From the NCBI GenBank assembly GCA_977006965.1, contig OZ345365.1, positions 2,232,001-2,296,000 of the forward strand: DNA of 64,000 nucleotides, written 5' to 3'. The position numbers were made by a program, and so were the translations under genes. Shown one piece after another: positions 1-10,267 of the stretch. Position 1 is the first letter of the stretch. Every line of letters begins with the position of its first letter. This DNA is from Phymatolithon calcareum. Taxonomy: Eukaryota > Rhodophyta > Florideophyceae > Hapalidiales. A model generated the notes under the pieces. The model did no database searches and was not told the DNA's origin. It saw only the letters and a list, made by a program, of their open reading frames with translations.

Positions 1-47
1 CTGAAATATGCGAGAGAGTGACGGTTTTTGAAGCACAAGTACGTACA

Positions 48-1246
48 ATGAGGAGAACTATCGAGTCAGAGCGAGCAAGGGATTCTAGAGAGGACCAGGA
101 TGTTCCAACAGATGAGCCCGTAATCGTCGACCAGACATTCAGTCGTCCAGAAGGAAGGACAGAAGTCGAACAGACTGCAAGGAGGATCAACATCATCACA
201 CACGACGAAAATCGCCGCGATGTGAGGCCTGGACGACCATACCAAACACACAGACTGAGTAATGACATGATGATGCAACACCAGTGCCAACCGTGGGCCG
301 ATTCCAGTCCTATGCAGCAGCAACAGCGCGTTTCTGTCCTTCACCTGAGAATTTGCCCCAGCACAGTCGCAATGCTATTGAAAACCTCAGAACCGTGCTT
401 CGTGCACACACAACAACGCGGGATCGCTCCAGAATTATTCCCCTATACTTCGGAGGCCTCGAGAAGATGGATGACGTGGAGCTATGCCACGAGCTCATGA
501 AAGTACTGCCGAGAGGAGCAATTCTAGGTCTTTCTTTTATTGGCAGATTCAGGGTCGAAATCCTATCTGGCGAGTCATTTGTGGACAGAACTATCGCTAC
601 TATGAAAGCAGCAGGTCTTCTGCAAGATCGAAACTTCAATATCTTCGATGACTCTGTGTCCAGGTCGAAAAGCCTTACTGAAAAAGAGCGGGCGTTAAGG
701 AACTTATGGGCGATAAGGAAGCGCATGAAACGCTGTGCTTGTTCGACGGCCGACTACCACACGAGGCAATGGTACAGAACCAACCAAAGGAAGGCAGAAG
801 ACGATATCAAGTTCTTCGAGGAGGCCGATATGAATAATGTCATGTCCCAGTACGGACAAGCCGCAGAAGATCAGCGAGCAAATCCGCAACTCAGCGACAT
901 TTTGCCAGCCGCCCAGAATGGACCAATGTACAGTCAAAGTATGCAGAGCGTATCAGCCCGCAATTCGAGCGTCCAGTTTAGCACGAACCCTGAAGAACAC
1001 ACGAATGAGTCGTCGACACAACACAGCAATCGCGGAGAAGCTGCTGAACAGGGGACAATGCAAGGCAAAGCTCGCGCAAGTCCGGAAGCCGTAGAGACGA
1101 CACAGCGACCCAGAGAAGAGGAGAACAACCAAACAACGGATGAGGACACGCAAGAACCTAGCCAAGTCGAAGAAAATCGCTTGGAAAATGGAGAAAAATC
1201 CACACCAGCATCGCACTTGGAAGCTGAAGAAAAAATCGATCAATGA
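48..1246 (+). pseudogene. LINE family I ORF1 protein, frameshifted
   Basis: The reading frame begins with an ATG at 48 (MRRTIESERARD) and shifts near 262-285 into a second frame that stays open to the TGA at 1244-1246. The product is charged and hydrophilic. It has a basic, cysteine-containing stretch (KRMKRCAC) in the middle and a Q/E/N-rich C-terminal tail, as expected of an RNA-binding ORF1 protein. No CCHC zinc knuckle is visible. Its stop codon overlaps the start of the next ORF as ATGA at 1243-1246, a stop-start arrangement. Function is inferred from position only. An upstream start outside the window cannot be excluded. Confidence 0.6.
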
Positions 1247-4244
1247 TCTTCGGTAATCGCATCGAATTGTGTACCTTTAATGTGGGTGGATCATCGGAAA
1301 CTCCAATGATGGTCGAGAAGCTAATGGAACAGAACAATATCCAAGTTTTGGGGCTCACAGAGACGTTCCAGAGAGATGACATTGCAATAAGGGTCAATTA
1401 CGACCAGATTTGTGCAACGAGACCCAGGAAGGCAGAGAGAAACCTCGTGGAGGAGTGGCACTCATAACCAGACCAGGAACACCAACAAGAGTCCTCTTCA
1501 AGACAGCGACGAAGGCGTACCAAGCTGTTGTGGCAAATGTGGCTAACGTTACCATGGCTGTGGTGTACATCTCACCACTAGCAAGACAAGAAGAGTACGA
1601 GAAATGCCTAACCTGTCTACACAAATACTGCCGTGGAAAAGCTGTCATTATGGGAGATCTGAATGGGAGACATAGACTTTGGGACCACAAGAGCAACTGG
1701 AGGGGGACCAAAATTGTGTCCTGGGCAGCTAAGTACAATTGGAGAATAAGGACAGCGAGTAGCCCAACATTCGTGACAAAACAAGGGAAGAGTAATATCG
1801 ACATCTTCCTGACGAAGGCAGCGGAATCGGAGCTCCCATATGTTCAAAATTGATTGTGGGAAGGAAATACCGAGCACTTACCGGTACGAATGCGATTCCT
1901 GAACCACAAAATCGTTGCGGAGCAGAGAGAAAAGTTTGTATCCAGAGCAGCAAGGAAGTGTCCAGAACGAGCGGCGCAAGCCAGTTCGGAAATATCAACA
2001 TGGGCCCCAGATATGATAGAACGACTGCGCGCTTGTAACAAGGAAGACGAACTCAATGCATGGTACGATGTTCTCTGTGCTAAGCTAGCAAAGCTCTGGA
2101 CATCCAACAAGCCCAGGTCGGGACGATACAAGACTTTCTGGAATAGAGAGCTCGATCAATTAGCCAAGAAACGAACACGGCTATACAAAAGGGTTAAAAG
2201 GACGAGTCTACAAGCTGACAGGGTAGAGCTTAAAAATGTCAAAGCGTTGATCAAGAAAAAGGTACGGAAATCGAAGGAGGGTCAATTCGAGTCATTTCTA
2301 GAGGGAATCGAGAAGATGAGCCCCAGCGAGGCTGCAAACGTCGCGAGCAAGGTCATGAAAACCAAAGAGCGAAGAACTGATAAGAACCGAGCTTTAGGAG
2401 CCCCAGTGCACCTGAGCAAGTTTTCCGCGTACATCTCGAGGGTGTGCAAAGCCGAGAAGGACTGGAACGTGAATCTTCAGAGGTTCACAGTTAACAGAGC
2501 AATGAGAAGACATCTTCGAAGAGCATTCAATAGGGCGGCAAGAGGGAAAGCAGTTGGCCCAGACCAAATAGCCGTTGAGATGCTGCACGCAAACAAGGAG
2601 GTCTCTTTCAGCATTATACTGGCTTTGTGGGAGGCATGTGGGCGATTGATGTGCCTTCTAAAACAATGGCGACAAGCAACACTTATTCCCCTCTACAAGA
2701 AAGGTCCAGCGCACATTGCGGTAAACTATAGGCCAATATCTCTCCTGAGTCAGGTCAGGAAGATTATCGACTCTGCCCTGGACTCATACATAAGGGTTCA
2801 CTACCGCTTCAATAGGGCACAACTCGGTTTTCGGAGGGACAAGAGCACGTATCTGGCGATACTTCGCGCAAAAAGTACTATACAAAATGGCCACCCGTAC
2901 GTTGCTGTACTCGACTTATCTGCAGCTTATGACAGCGTCCCCGGGGATATCCTCCTTGAACGACTGAAGAGCAAGCTACCGGCATACATCACAAGGATGG
3001 TATCTTACCTGTTGAAACCGTCGTGGATCACGTCGGCAGGAGACGAAACAAAAACGTGGTACATTATCGACCGAGGTGTTCCTCAAGGGTCCCCCCTCAG
3101 TCCATGCCTATACAATATATTCCATGGATACGTTCGCCGAAGCCGCCGCCCAAGTACCAAGAACCGTGTCTGAACATCCAGCGCAATTATTTGCTGATGA
3201 TGTTCTTCTTCAGGCTAAAATGCCAAAGGGTTGCAAAAACTATTGGACATAGCCACGAAGTGGGCAAGCGAGAACTCCATGAAATGGAACACAAAGCCAG
3301 GAAAGAGTGAGGTCCTTAATTACAAAGGCCTCCCAAAGAAGAAATTTTTCCTTGCAGGAAAAGAGCTGCACCAGGCCTGGAGACTTTCATACCTGGGGAT
3401 CAGTATGAACAACAACGGAGTCACGGACGATACAGCAATTGCAAGAGTTCGAAATGCGGTGGGATGTATACGCAAACTCCGCCAAATAGGCGTGAACGTC
3501 AGAGGATTCCAGCCAGCCACTTGCATCAGGATTTTTAAATCATTGATTCTCCCCAAATGGGAGTATGCCATTCATCTGACCCCGATCACCAAACGTCTGT
3601 TATCGGCAATCGAAGCAGCAGAAGGTCTTTTCTTCAGGTATGTTTTCGGAAAATATGCCGAACATCGAAGGGAGCGGATGCGAGTGCTCTGCCGACTCGC
3701 CAGCCCACAGATGAGGAGAGCGCACCAGGCTGAAAGGTTCGCCTTAAGCCTGGTAAGACGGAAGAAGTACCTTGAGCTCGCAGAAGAATACCAAGGAAGA
3801 GAAGAAGACCTGGAAGATGTTTCAAAGGATATTGGACATCTTAGAGAAGAGAAGCACCTCAAAGAAGCTCTAAAACAAGCAGAAGAAGGTAAGGTATCAA
3901 AAAGAGGACGCATACGGGAAGCAGCAAAAATATGGACGTTGGAAGAAGAGGGACGGACAGTTAAAATCCCGGTCGACAAGCCGAATGAACTATCAGGAGT
4001 GTTACGTATAAGGGACAGAACGGCGCGGTTGAGATGCCTGAGATTTCTTTTCAACAGAGCTCCTTTGTGGAGAAAATCAGTTTTAGCGAAGTACTTTGGA
4101 CACGGAGCTGTGGTTGAGCTCGTTGTGCTCCAACGCACACTACGGTGCATGAAGATGGACCAAGAAACAGAATACGAATGCGAACGACTCACTCGAGCCC
4201 TCACAGGGAGAGAAACTCGGATTAAGGAGATATTTGGAGGCTAG
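1243..4244 (+). pseudogene. LINE family I ORF2: endonuclease-reverse transcriptase, broken
   Basis: The N-terminal part (1243-1853, two frames) is an endonuclease/exonuclease/phosphatase fold with VLGLTET, MGDLNGRHRLWD and NIDIFLTK motifs. The reverse transcriptase follows. Motif A is VLDLSAAYDSVP near 2910, motif B is GVPQGSPLSP near 3075, and the catalytic FADDV box lies near 3190 in the third frame. Downstream (3231-4244) is a long C-terminal region with WEYAIHLTP and a final domain containing RLRCLRFLFNRAP. Frameshifts near 1400-1460, 1850 and 3130-3235 break the protein. Intact copies would nick DNA and prime reverse transcription on the target. No RNase H is present. Confidence 0.85.
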
Positions 4245-4345
4245 TAGAGAGATGAATGTGGAAGATAGCGAGAAGCTGCCGTGTTAATCAAATTGAGGTT
4301 TTGGGAGCTTCTAAAATAAATCAACATATAACCCCCCCCCCTCCT

Positions 4346-4560
4346 CAACTTGGCCCAGAGTCAACAAATCCAGATCTCAAGGATCAAAGTTCAGTATTCA
4401 AAAACGTTTCCGCAAATGGCAATGTAACAATTAATTACTATGTCAACCGTTAGAGGTAGGCTCATCTAACTGCAAAAATTCGGAGTGAACTAAGAGTTAC
4501 TCTTCCGAGATGCAACTAATAAAACTTTGGGAAGTCTTCTGCAAAATACAAGCTAAGGAT
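4346..4560. other. Intergenic stretch, no gene recognised
   Basis: The stretch starts with a C-run after the family I tail. A short open stretch ends in a tyrosine- and asparagine-rich peptide at 4453, but it has no start context or recognisable domain. Confidence 0.5.
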
Positions 4561-6085
4561 CATCAATAGAAGTAGTCATTTTTTGTTCTTCGTGTATGGG
4601 CCTGCAAATGGCGACAAACTTGAACTTCGCAAACGGCGTGTTTTCTCGGGTCCACAAAAACAAGTCGTATGTGTGCCGTAAGCCGGGATAACAAATGTGT
4701 AAAACGTACTCGTACCTGGCCCTCGTCGGCGGTGTCTCTCGTGTTTGCGGGTCACCAACCCGCGTACGGCTCGCTCGCTACTGCCTCTTAGGAGCTCGTG
4801 CTCCTGCAGATAGCGGATATCCCTCTCTGCTTGCTGTATGTCCCCTTCTTTTCCTGCGTAGTTTGCTTCATTCTCGATTTCGTCCTTCCCTCGTAGAAGC
4901 CTCTGTGCGAAGTGCTCTCCGAGTTGCGCTCTTCTTATCTTAGGTGGAGCAATTCTGCAGAGGGCTCGCATTCGAGCGTGCAATCGTTTCGCGTAGTTAC
5001 CGAAGGCAACAGAGTAGAACAGACCCTCCGCTTGGTTAATCTGCGCTTCGACTGAGTTTGTCCATGGCGTGAGGTGTATCGCGTACTCCCATCTGCATTG
5101 CACAAGAACCTTGTACATTGCTATGTTCTTGGTAGGACTCCCAGGTCTTTCAGTCCCATGATGATTCCCTTCGCCGCGTTGATGCGCTTTAGTGTTGCGT
5201 GGTGGGTTACTCCCGTTTTGTCGATCGTGGTTCCCAGGTATTCCAGTAGGCGGGTTTCATGAAGTTCCTGGCCTGAGAGCCGGAACTTGCGTTTGAATAA
5301 TCCAGGATAGATAATCACTTCGCTTTTTCCTCTCTTAGTGTTCCATGTCATTCCATTTTCTGTGGCCCAGCTCGTCGCCGTATCCAAAAGCCATTGCATA
5401 CCATCGGAATTAGCGGCTTGGAGCTGCACGTCGTCCGCGAAAAGTATCGCGGGGTGCTTCGACATATGTCGAGGTGCTTTTTCCATTGCTAACGCGAATG
5501 TGTCCATGAACAAGTTGTACAAGCAGGGGCTCAAGGGCGATCCTTGGGGGACTCCGCGATCAATAAGGAGCCACCTCTTTTCTTCGTCTCAGACCGTTGT
5601 AATCCAGGATGGTTTGAGCTGATATCTGACCATCTCCGCTAAGTCCGCGGGTAGCCATTTGTCCACACGCTTCTGGAGTATGTCCCTGGGAACCCGATCG
5701 TATGCCGCCGAGAGATCAAACAAGCGCGGGTAAACATTGAGTTTGAGTGCAAGAGACTCACAGGAGCCCTTGTTGGGAGAGAATTACGAATCAAGAACGT
5801 TTTGAGCAGCCAGATGACTATAGCGTAGAGATTATGCAAGAGCTGCCCCGTTACTCCAAGTTGAGGCTTTGGGAGCTCTCAAAAATAAAATAATCAAATA
5901 TCCCCGCCGAGAGATCGAGAACGGCTACAAAGCGGTGTCCCTTCTTCATTGTGCTCGTGGACCTTAGTATCGCGAGCTCTGTCCCCTTATTTCTTTGGAA
6001 TCCTAATTGGAAATGGTGAAACTTGTACCGGCAGTGTATTGCCGAGTCCATGGCAGCGTCAATTATTTTCTGCACTTGCAGGGGT
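4561..6085 (-). mobile_element. LINE fragment (reverse transcriptase and C-terminal region), minus strand
   Basis: Read on the minus strand from 6085 to 4576, the sequence encodes RT motif 2 (FQLGFQRNKGTELAILRS), motif A (VLDLSA, interrupted by a nested insertion, resuming as YDRVP), motif B (GVPQGSPLSPCLYNLFMD), the FADDV catalytic box, the WNTKRGKSEV thumb motif and WEYAIHLTPW. Several frame changes and a stop show it is dead. It is 5'-truncated near 6085 at the start of the RT domain. The last 120 bases lose similarity to family I. Confidence 0.82.
5718..5904 (+). mobile_element. LINE family I 3' tail, nested insertion with 12-bp target duplication
   Basis: A 187-bp fragment carries the last codons of the family I protein (ECKRLTGALVGRELRIK) and the 3' UTR ending in CTCTCAAAAATAAAA. 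It splits the minus-strand RT motif A of the surrounding LINE. The 12-bp sequence CGCCGAGAGATC occurs at both ends (5706-5717 and 5905-5916), the target-site duplication expected of target-primed reverse transcription. Confidence 0.88.
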
Positions 6086-6504
6086 CCTATCCAGTATACT
6101 GGACTTGCAGTATACTGCAATCTACTTGTACTGGAGTGGGACTGCAAAAAACCCGCCTACTTGCAATACGAATTGCAAAATGTTTGACTGTGTTGAGCGG
6201 ACACAATGTAGTGCATGTCATGCACTCTCTAATTTATACTGTACCATCTCGGTACGTATTATGCCGAATCCATCATAGTCACAAACGTACAGCACCAATT
6301 CAAGTGTTTACAGTACTGACGTGGCGTTCAGTCCACGTGTGGATACAGCGCTGCGTGACGTGGCCCATGTCATAAATGCAGGCTATCAACTTGCAGACAA
6401 TCGCCGGGACTGCTACTTGCAAATCGAATTGCACTGTATCTAGCAATCAATAAAAATCTACTTGCTAGTGCAGCACTTGGCTTAGGAGCGATATCGGTCT
6501 GTAG
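6086..6504. other. AT-rich intergenic DNA with repeated TACTTGCAA-like words
   Basis: No gene is recognised. The words ACTTGCA and CTACTTGCAA recur several times between 6080 and 6470, mixed with AATTGCA. The stretch ends at the left boundary of the segmental duplication. Confidence 0.5.
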
Positions 6505-6786
6505 TACCATACATAAGAGTAGAGCCGCCCTAGTGAGGGTAGCACCTGAAGAAGCGTTGCCTGTGTATTAGTATGACTGTGAGGCTTTAAAAAAATAAAG
6601 AAAAATGTCTGGTTCTACTTAGTAGCGTTTAGTGTCAATGGCAGTAGCTCGCCGAGAACATACCGTTTGCTATTCTCGCATAACGACATTGCGAGTTAAG
6701 AGCTTTCTTGGCCACAAAATACCCATAACGTCTGGGTATCGTCTTCGCACTGTCTGCTAAACGTTCAAGATTATTAGCGTTTGCAA
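6505..6786 (+). mobile_element. LINE family II-like 3' tail plus unassigned flank
   Basis: Positions 6505-6604 resemble the family II 3' UTR: a GGTAGCACC block, then GAAGCGTTGCC, then GTGAGGCTTTAAAAAAATAAAG. The next 180 bases, up to the insertion point of the family VI LINE, show no coding signal. The same unit opens copy 2 at 34272, so a LINE tail marks the left duplication boundary. Confidence 0.6.
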
Positions 6787-6954
6787 CCGAAGAGTCAAGT
6801 GCGATCATGGCGCGAGACTAGTACCCAACAGCTCGCTGAAAAGGGAATTCTTGCGGTCCCGCGAGATGGATTCCATCCACCAATTGGGAAGGACTGTTCG
6901 AAGAACTAGTATTGCAGTTTTCTTACCCCTGTGTCAGCAAAGGATGGGGAAAAG

Positions 6955-8473
6955 GAAAAGAAACTAGCCGCTGAGGCTCTGATACTCGAGCGGGAAGTCA
7001 TGCAACCAGCGGCCTTTGAACTATGGACAGATGGCAGCGTTGGAGAAATACCCACCGAGTTCATCCGCGATTTTCAAATGACGAGCGAGTCTCGGTGAAC
7101 TGGGATGAAGGCTGGTACACCGCGACGCTGAAGAAATTCGACGTATTGCACCATCAAGACAGCCCGGCGGTGGCGAAGTTTTCGACTCGACACGGGAAAC
7201 CACCGGATATTCTCCTTTTCTACGACGACGGTGACAAACATGCGTATGCCTCCACTCCATCCGTTTCCAAACAGCATGTGGTTCTTTGTGATGAGGATGG
7301 CGATATGCTAGACATGCATAGAACCATACCTGCTAATGTCGGCGGCGCAGGGATTTTGCTGATGAACGGAAACGAAATGGTGAAGGAATTGGCGCTGACG
7401 GCAGGAGCTGTTGGATCTTCATATAACTTCGAGGTCTTTGCCGCTGCCCATGCGTTCCAAGAAGTGTTGAAGATCCCATTCGCACCTGGAAGCACTATAC
7501 GGTGTTTAGACGCCCACTAAGCCCTGCAAAAGAACTGAGGGGAGACAGTCCTTAACCACAACACATGCTTCTCGAAAGTCCGATGCCTCTCCTCCTCAAT
7601 GAGAGGCTGGAAGGGCTGGCTTTTATAGCCTTTTACAATACCCTAATTCTATCAATTATCTTATCCACGCAATCCAGTCTTGTGTCCTGATTGTGTCAGT
7701 AAATGCCATGCAATTATGGGTTTCTGGGCTTACCATAGCTAGCCATGATATTTGCTAAGTAATTATGGCTCTCTCCCGTTAAGTGTCGCCCTTTCTCCTT
7801 GCTTGGCGAACGCTTGGTATGTACCCACATCTACAGGTGGTTCACTGACAGTAGGAGCGCTATCGATGCCATTGACAGTGAACCGAGGGGATACGGGGAG
7901 ATGATACGGAAACTTTGGGGCCTTATGAAGCAGCTGATGTCCAAGGGTATCTTTGTCGAAGGCATTTGGATTCCTAGTCACTGTGAAATTCCAAGAAATG
8001 ATGCTGCCGACGAATTAGCTCGAAAGGGTGTCTACGAATCTAACCTTCTGGACCACCAGAAAGTTCCTCTGACACTCGAAGCAGCAAGATCCATCATCAG
8101 GCCGCCTTCCAAATTCGATCCAGTCGTCGTTCCAACTCTTACAGAAGACCTTCCCATATCGCATAGACGAGCAGAGGTGATGCTGCACCAGCTGATTTGA
8201 GACTGCACCCCAGTGGTTGCCACTTTTCACCACGGATGCAATATGGAAGTAATTCCGTACGATCCAGTGTGCAAGGCCTGTAATTCTGGTTCCAAGGAAA
8301 CTACCGAACACCTAATCCTACGATGCGGTGGACACTCCGCCCCACGACGAAAATATATTGGCCGAGTGGGAAAAAAGACTGTAGAAGAGGTATGCCGTGA
8401 GAGACCCCTAGCCGTACTCAAATTTCTGAACAATGAGATGCTGTTGCAAAACAGCTCTAGACGCTTACCATAA
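6955..8473 (+). pseudogene. LINE family VI protein C-terminus: RNase H with inserted Tudor-like module and zinc finger
   Basis: The linker ends in FELWTDGSVG (first catalytic Asp) in the 7024 frame. The downstream protein continues in the -1 frame (7023-7501): ERVSVNWDEGWYTATL and ILLFYDDGDKHAY, which look like a Tudor-type fold, then GGAGILLMNG and FEVFAAAHAF (catalytic Glu). After a 335-nt intron-like interruption it resumes at 7837 with WFTDSRSAIDAI (Asp) and WIPSHCEIPRNDAADELA (His/Asp). A stop near 8200 and a frame change precede CKACNSG...TTEHLILRC, a CCHC-like finger. All four RNase H acidic residues are present, but the reading frame is broken. The Tudor assignment is an inference from the YDDGD and WYTATL pattern. 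Confidence 0.75.
7502..7836 (+). other. 335-nt intron-like insertion (GT...AG) inside the RNase H reading frame
   Basis: The related element at 55-57 kb runs directly from GSTLK into FTNSRS, whereas here 335 extra bases intervene. The insert starts GTGTTTAG and ends CCACATCTACAG. Joining its flanks restores the frame exactly (S-T-I-R-W-F-T-D-S). It could be a real spliceosomal intron, an introner-like element or a chance insertion. The pyrimidine tract is weak. Confidence 0.45.
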
Positions 8474-8689
8474 GTGTGAGTGATCTTTCCGCAATAAAGA
8501 AAGAAAGAAACACAGTGTCTGTTAGGTGATCAGCATGATTATTATTGGCATGCTTGTCAAGTAGTCCGAAGGAATATCCGAGCAGAGAAAAAAGTATCAG
8601 AAGAGTACATTGATGGGGAAGAGCGCGAGACGCTTTGTCTGACCAAGAAGGACGGGGTGTCATATCAGCACCAAAAGCGAAGGTTCCGA

Positions 8690-9375
8690 GCAGGTGCGGA
8701 TTCGCGGCAGACAAGATAGAGGAGCTAATGAGCGAAATGGAAAAGGTGAAAATAGCCTAATGTCGTCCCATTTGCGTAAGGCTAGAATTGTTCCGACAGA
8801 GGGGCATCCATACTCGTCGATAGAGGAGCTAATGAACGAAATGGATAAGGTGAAAATAGGAGCTGAAACTCTGGACAATGTGATGGATTTCAAGCACTTG
8901 GGAACAATGCAATCAGGAGCAGCAGACCCTATGACGCCCGTCCGTTTCCTATCACATCGAAATTGCCAAATCACCTGTCAATTGCCATGTCACGTGTCAA
9001 AAGTCTCTATCAACTACTCACGAACACGTCACTACGGCTCCCGCTTCGCTTACGCCTCTAGAGAGCCTCGATCGTCTCCGCTTTGATATACGGATGTGAA
9101 TCCAAGAAGAAAGAGAGCCCTCAATGCTGGTGATACAAAAGTTTAAAGACCATCGCTGGGGATGGTTAGGATATGTTCTACGAATGGATGAGAATAGGCT
9201 CGTTCGCAGGATACTACTACTATGCGTACCCGGAACATACACCTCTCTCCTTGGCGATATACGAAACCAAGATTTCGAATCGGCCATAACAAACGCTTCC
9301 GACCTCAGCATGCGGAATGAAATGAAGCGTTCAAGACCCGCTATTCTCTTAGGGGGAAGAAAGCAATCATCATAA
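8690..9375 (+). mobile_element. Degenerate RTE-like LINE remnant (family VII), copy 1
   Basis: Scattered frames carry hallmarks of an RTE/CR1-type reverse transcriptase C-terminus: ETLDNVMDFKHLG (the palm-thumb junction), ALIYGCES near 9080, and HRWGWLGYVLRMDENRLVRR near 9155-9210. These pieces are in different frames with stops between them. A partial internal duplication (IEELM-EMEKVK) is seen at 8717-8755 and 8822-8860. It is an old element shared with copy 2 at 34730-35415. Confidence 0.65.
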
Positions 9376-9477
9376 TTTTACTGAATCGACAGATCCAACC
9401 CTCGCAAGACTTTAGAACCGTGCAAAGAAACATGAAAACTCTGAATTAGGATCAACTCTCCTTGTCCACCCCTACCT

Positions 9478-9936
9478 TCATATTCCCATAACGACAGACA
9501 AAACAATCTGAATCAAGGAGGTGAAAAGCGTAACAATGTTGTCTCCAGAAATGTTGATTCCACCGCCCTTAAGATTGGTAGTTATGCCGTTCATCATCAT
9601 TGAGCTCTTCTCAGCGGAAAGCCCGTACTTGGTCTGTACCTTTCGCACCTCGGCAGCTAGCTCATCGGCGGCGCAGCCCTTGGCCGCACTCGCGCGCGAT
9701 TGCACGAGCATTCCGAAGCTCATGGTTTTCTCCTGTGCCGTGAGCGCGGAACGAGTCGGGGTGACAGCTGTGGCAGCTTCTGCGCGCTGGTGCGCAGCAA
9801 TGAGGTCACCGAAATCTTTCATCGCCTCTTCTTGGCTCATACCCCGGAGGGCGGCAAGCTTCGCGAACCCAGCGGAAACCTGTGCGTTGCCCCGGATTGA
9901 TTCGAGCACCTGCTCGGACGTTGCCATGTTCACCAT
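9478..9936 (-). CDS. Conserved 152-aa protein of unknown function, copy 1
   Basis: The start was chosen at the ATG at 9934-9936 (MVNMATSEQVLESIRG), which lies in a strong context (CTACCACC before ATG) about 100 bp downstream of a TATA box. Upstream in-frame codons are pyrimidine-rich leader. The protein is alanine-rich and helical, with repeated short KFG/AAE-type segments and no cysteine cluster. It ends in a hydrophobic stretch (IVTLFTSLIQIVLSVVMGI) that could be a tail anchor or amphipathic helix. No family is recognised. The translated product is identical to that of copy 2 at 35517-35975, while neighbouring genes have diverged. Confidence 0.75.
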   Translation of the reverse strand: MVNMATSEQVLESIRGNAQVSAGFAKLAALRGMSQEEAMKDFGDLIAAHQRAEAATAVTPTRSALTAQEKTMSFGMLVQSRASAAKGCAADELAAEVRKVQTKYGLSAEKSSMMMNGITTNLKGGGINISGDNIVTLFTSLIQIVLSVVMGI

Positions 9937-10032
9937 GGTGGTAGAGATGTGAGGTGAAATGTGAGAGTGGAGAGTGGGGAGTAGAGTGTAGGTTGTGGTG
10001 ATGCACAAGTGTGTAGAAGTGCTAAAAGAGGT

Positions 10033-10043
10033 GCTTATAAAGC
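10033..10043 (-). promoter_or_regulatory. TATA box of the 152-aa gene, copy 1
   Basis: On the minus strand the sequence reads GCTTTATAAGC, about 100 bp upstream of the ATG at 9936. A C/A-rich leader (CACTTCTACACACTTG and beyond) lies between the two. The spacing fits transcription starting near 10000-10010. Confidence 0.6.
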
Positions 10044-10233
10044 GTCGGGAAAAAACCACGATCTACTCTTTTCTATTTCAGGGGGATCAGGCTCCTTTTC
10101 CACATCCAAGCTCAACCTTCAGGGGCTAGGCATCAACAGTGCAGATAACGATTCGCTCCGTGGTGCTCTCCGCTCGCTGATTGAACTCCTCTTCGAAAAT
10201 CGAGTGACTTACAAGCAAAACGATACAGTATTT

Positions 10234-10267
10234 GGCCTCGTGCCGCTTTTGGCCTCGTGCCGCTTTT
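10234..10267. repeat. 17-bp tandem duplication specific to copy 1
   Basis: GGCCTCGTGCCGCTTTT occurs twice back to back here and once in copy 2 (from about 36272), so it arose or was lost after the segmental duplication. Confidence 0.9.

Larger units (their letters stand above)
1..4345 (+). mobile_element. LINE family I retrotransposon, nearly full length, degenerate
   Basis: The element has the order ORF1, endonuclease, reverse transcriptase, a C-terminal domain and a short 3' UTR ending near GGGAGCTTCTAAAATAAA at about 4300-4320, just before a run of C residues. The same 3' end recurs at 5880, 31890 and 59050, which defines the family. The 5' end lies at or beyond the window edge. At least three frameshifts interrupt the coding part, so this copy is dead. 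It is the longest LINE here and the best template for interpreting the shorter fragments. Confidence 0.88.
6787..8511 (+). mobile_element. LINE family VI insertion (RNase H, Tudor-like insert), 5'-truncated
   Basis: Copy 2 has an empty site: TTGCAA and ACAGTG are separated by a single base at 34550-34556, whereas here 1725 bp lie between them. The insertion ends in GCAATAAAGAAAGAAAGAAA, an AAAG-type tail on the plus strand. It encodes only the end of the retrotransposon protein: a linker, RNase H and a C-terminal CCHC finger. No convincing target duplication is visible. It entered after the segmental duplication and is therefore young. Confidence 0.85.

Noticed and set aside
9521-9952. 143-codon plus-strand frame
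   Set aside because: It is antisense to the 152-aa gene, which has the TATA box and good start context.
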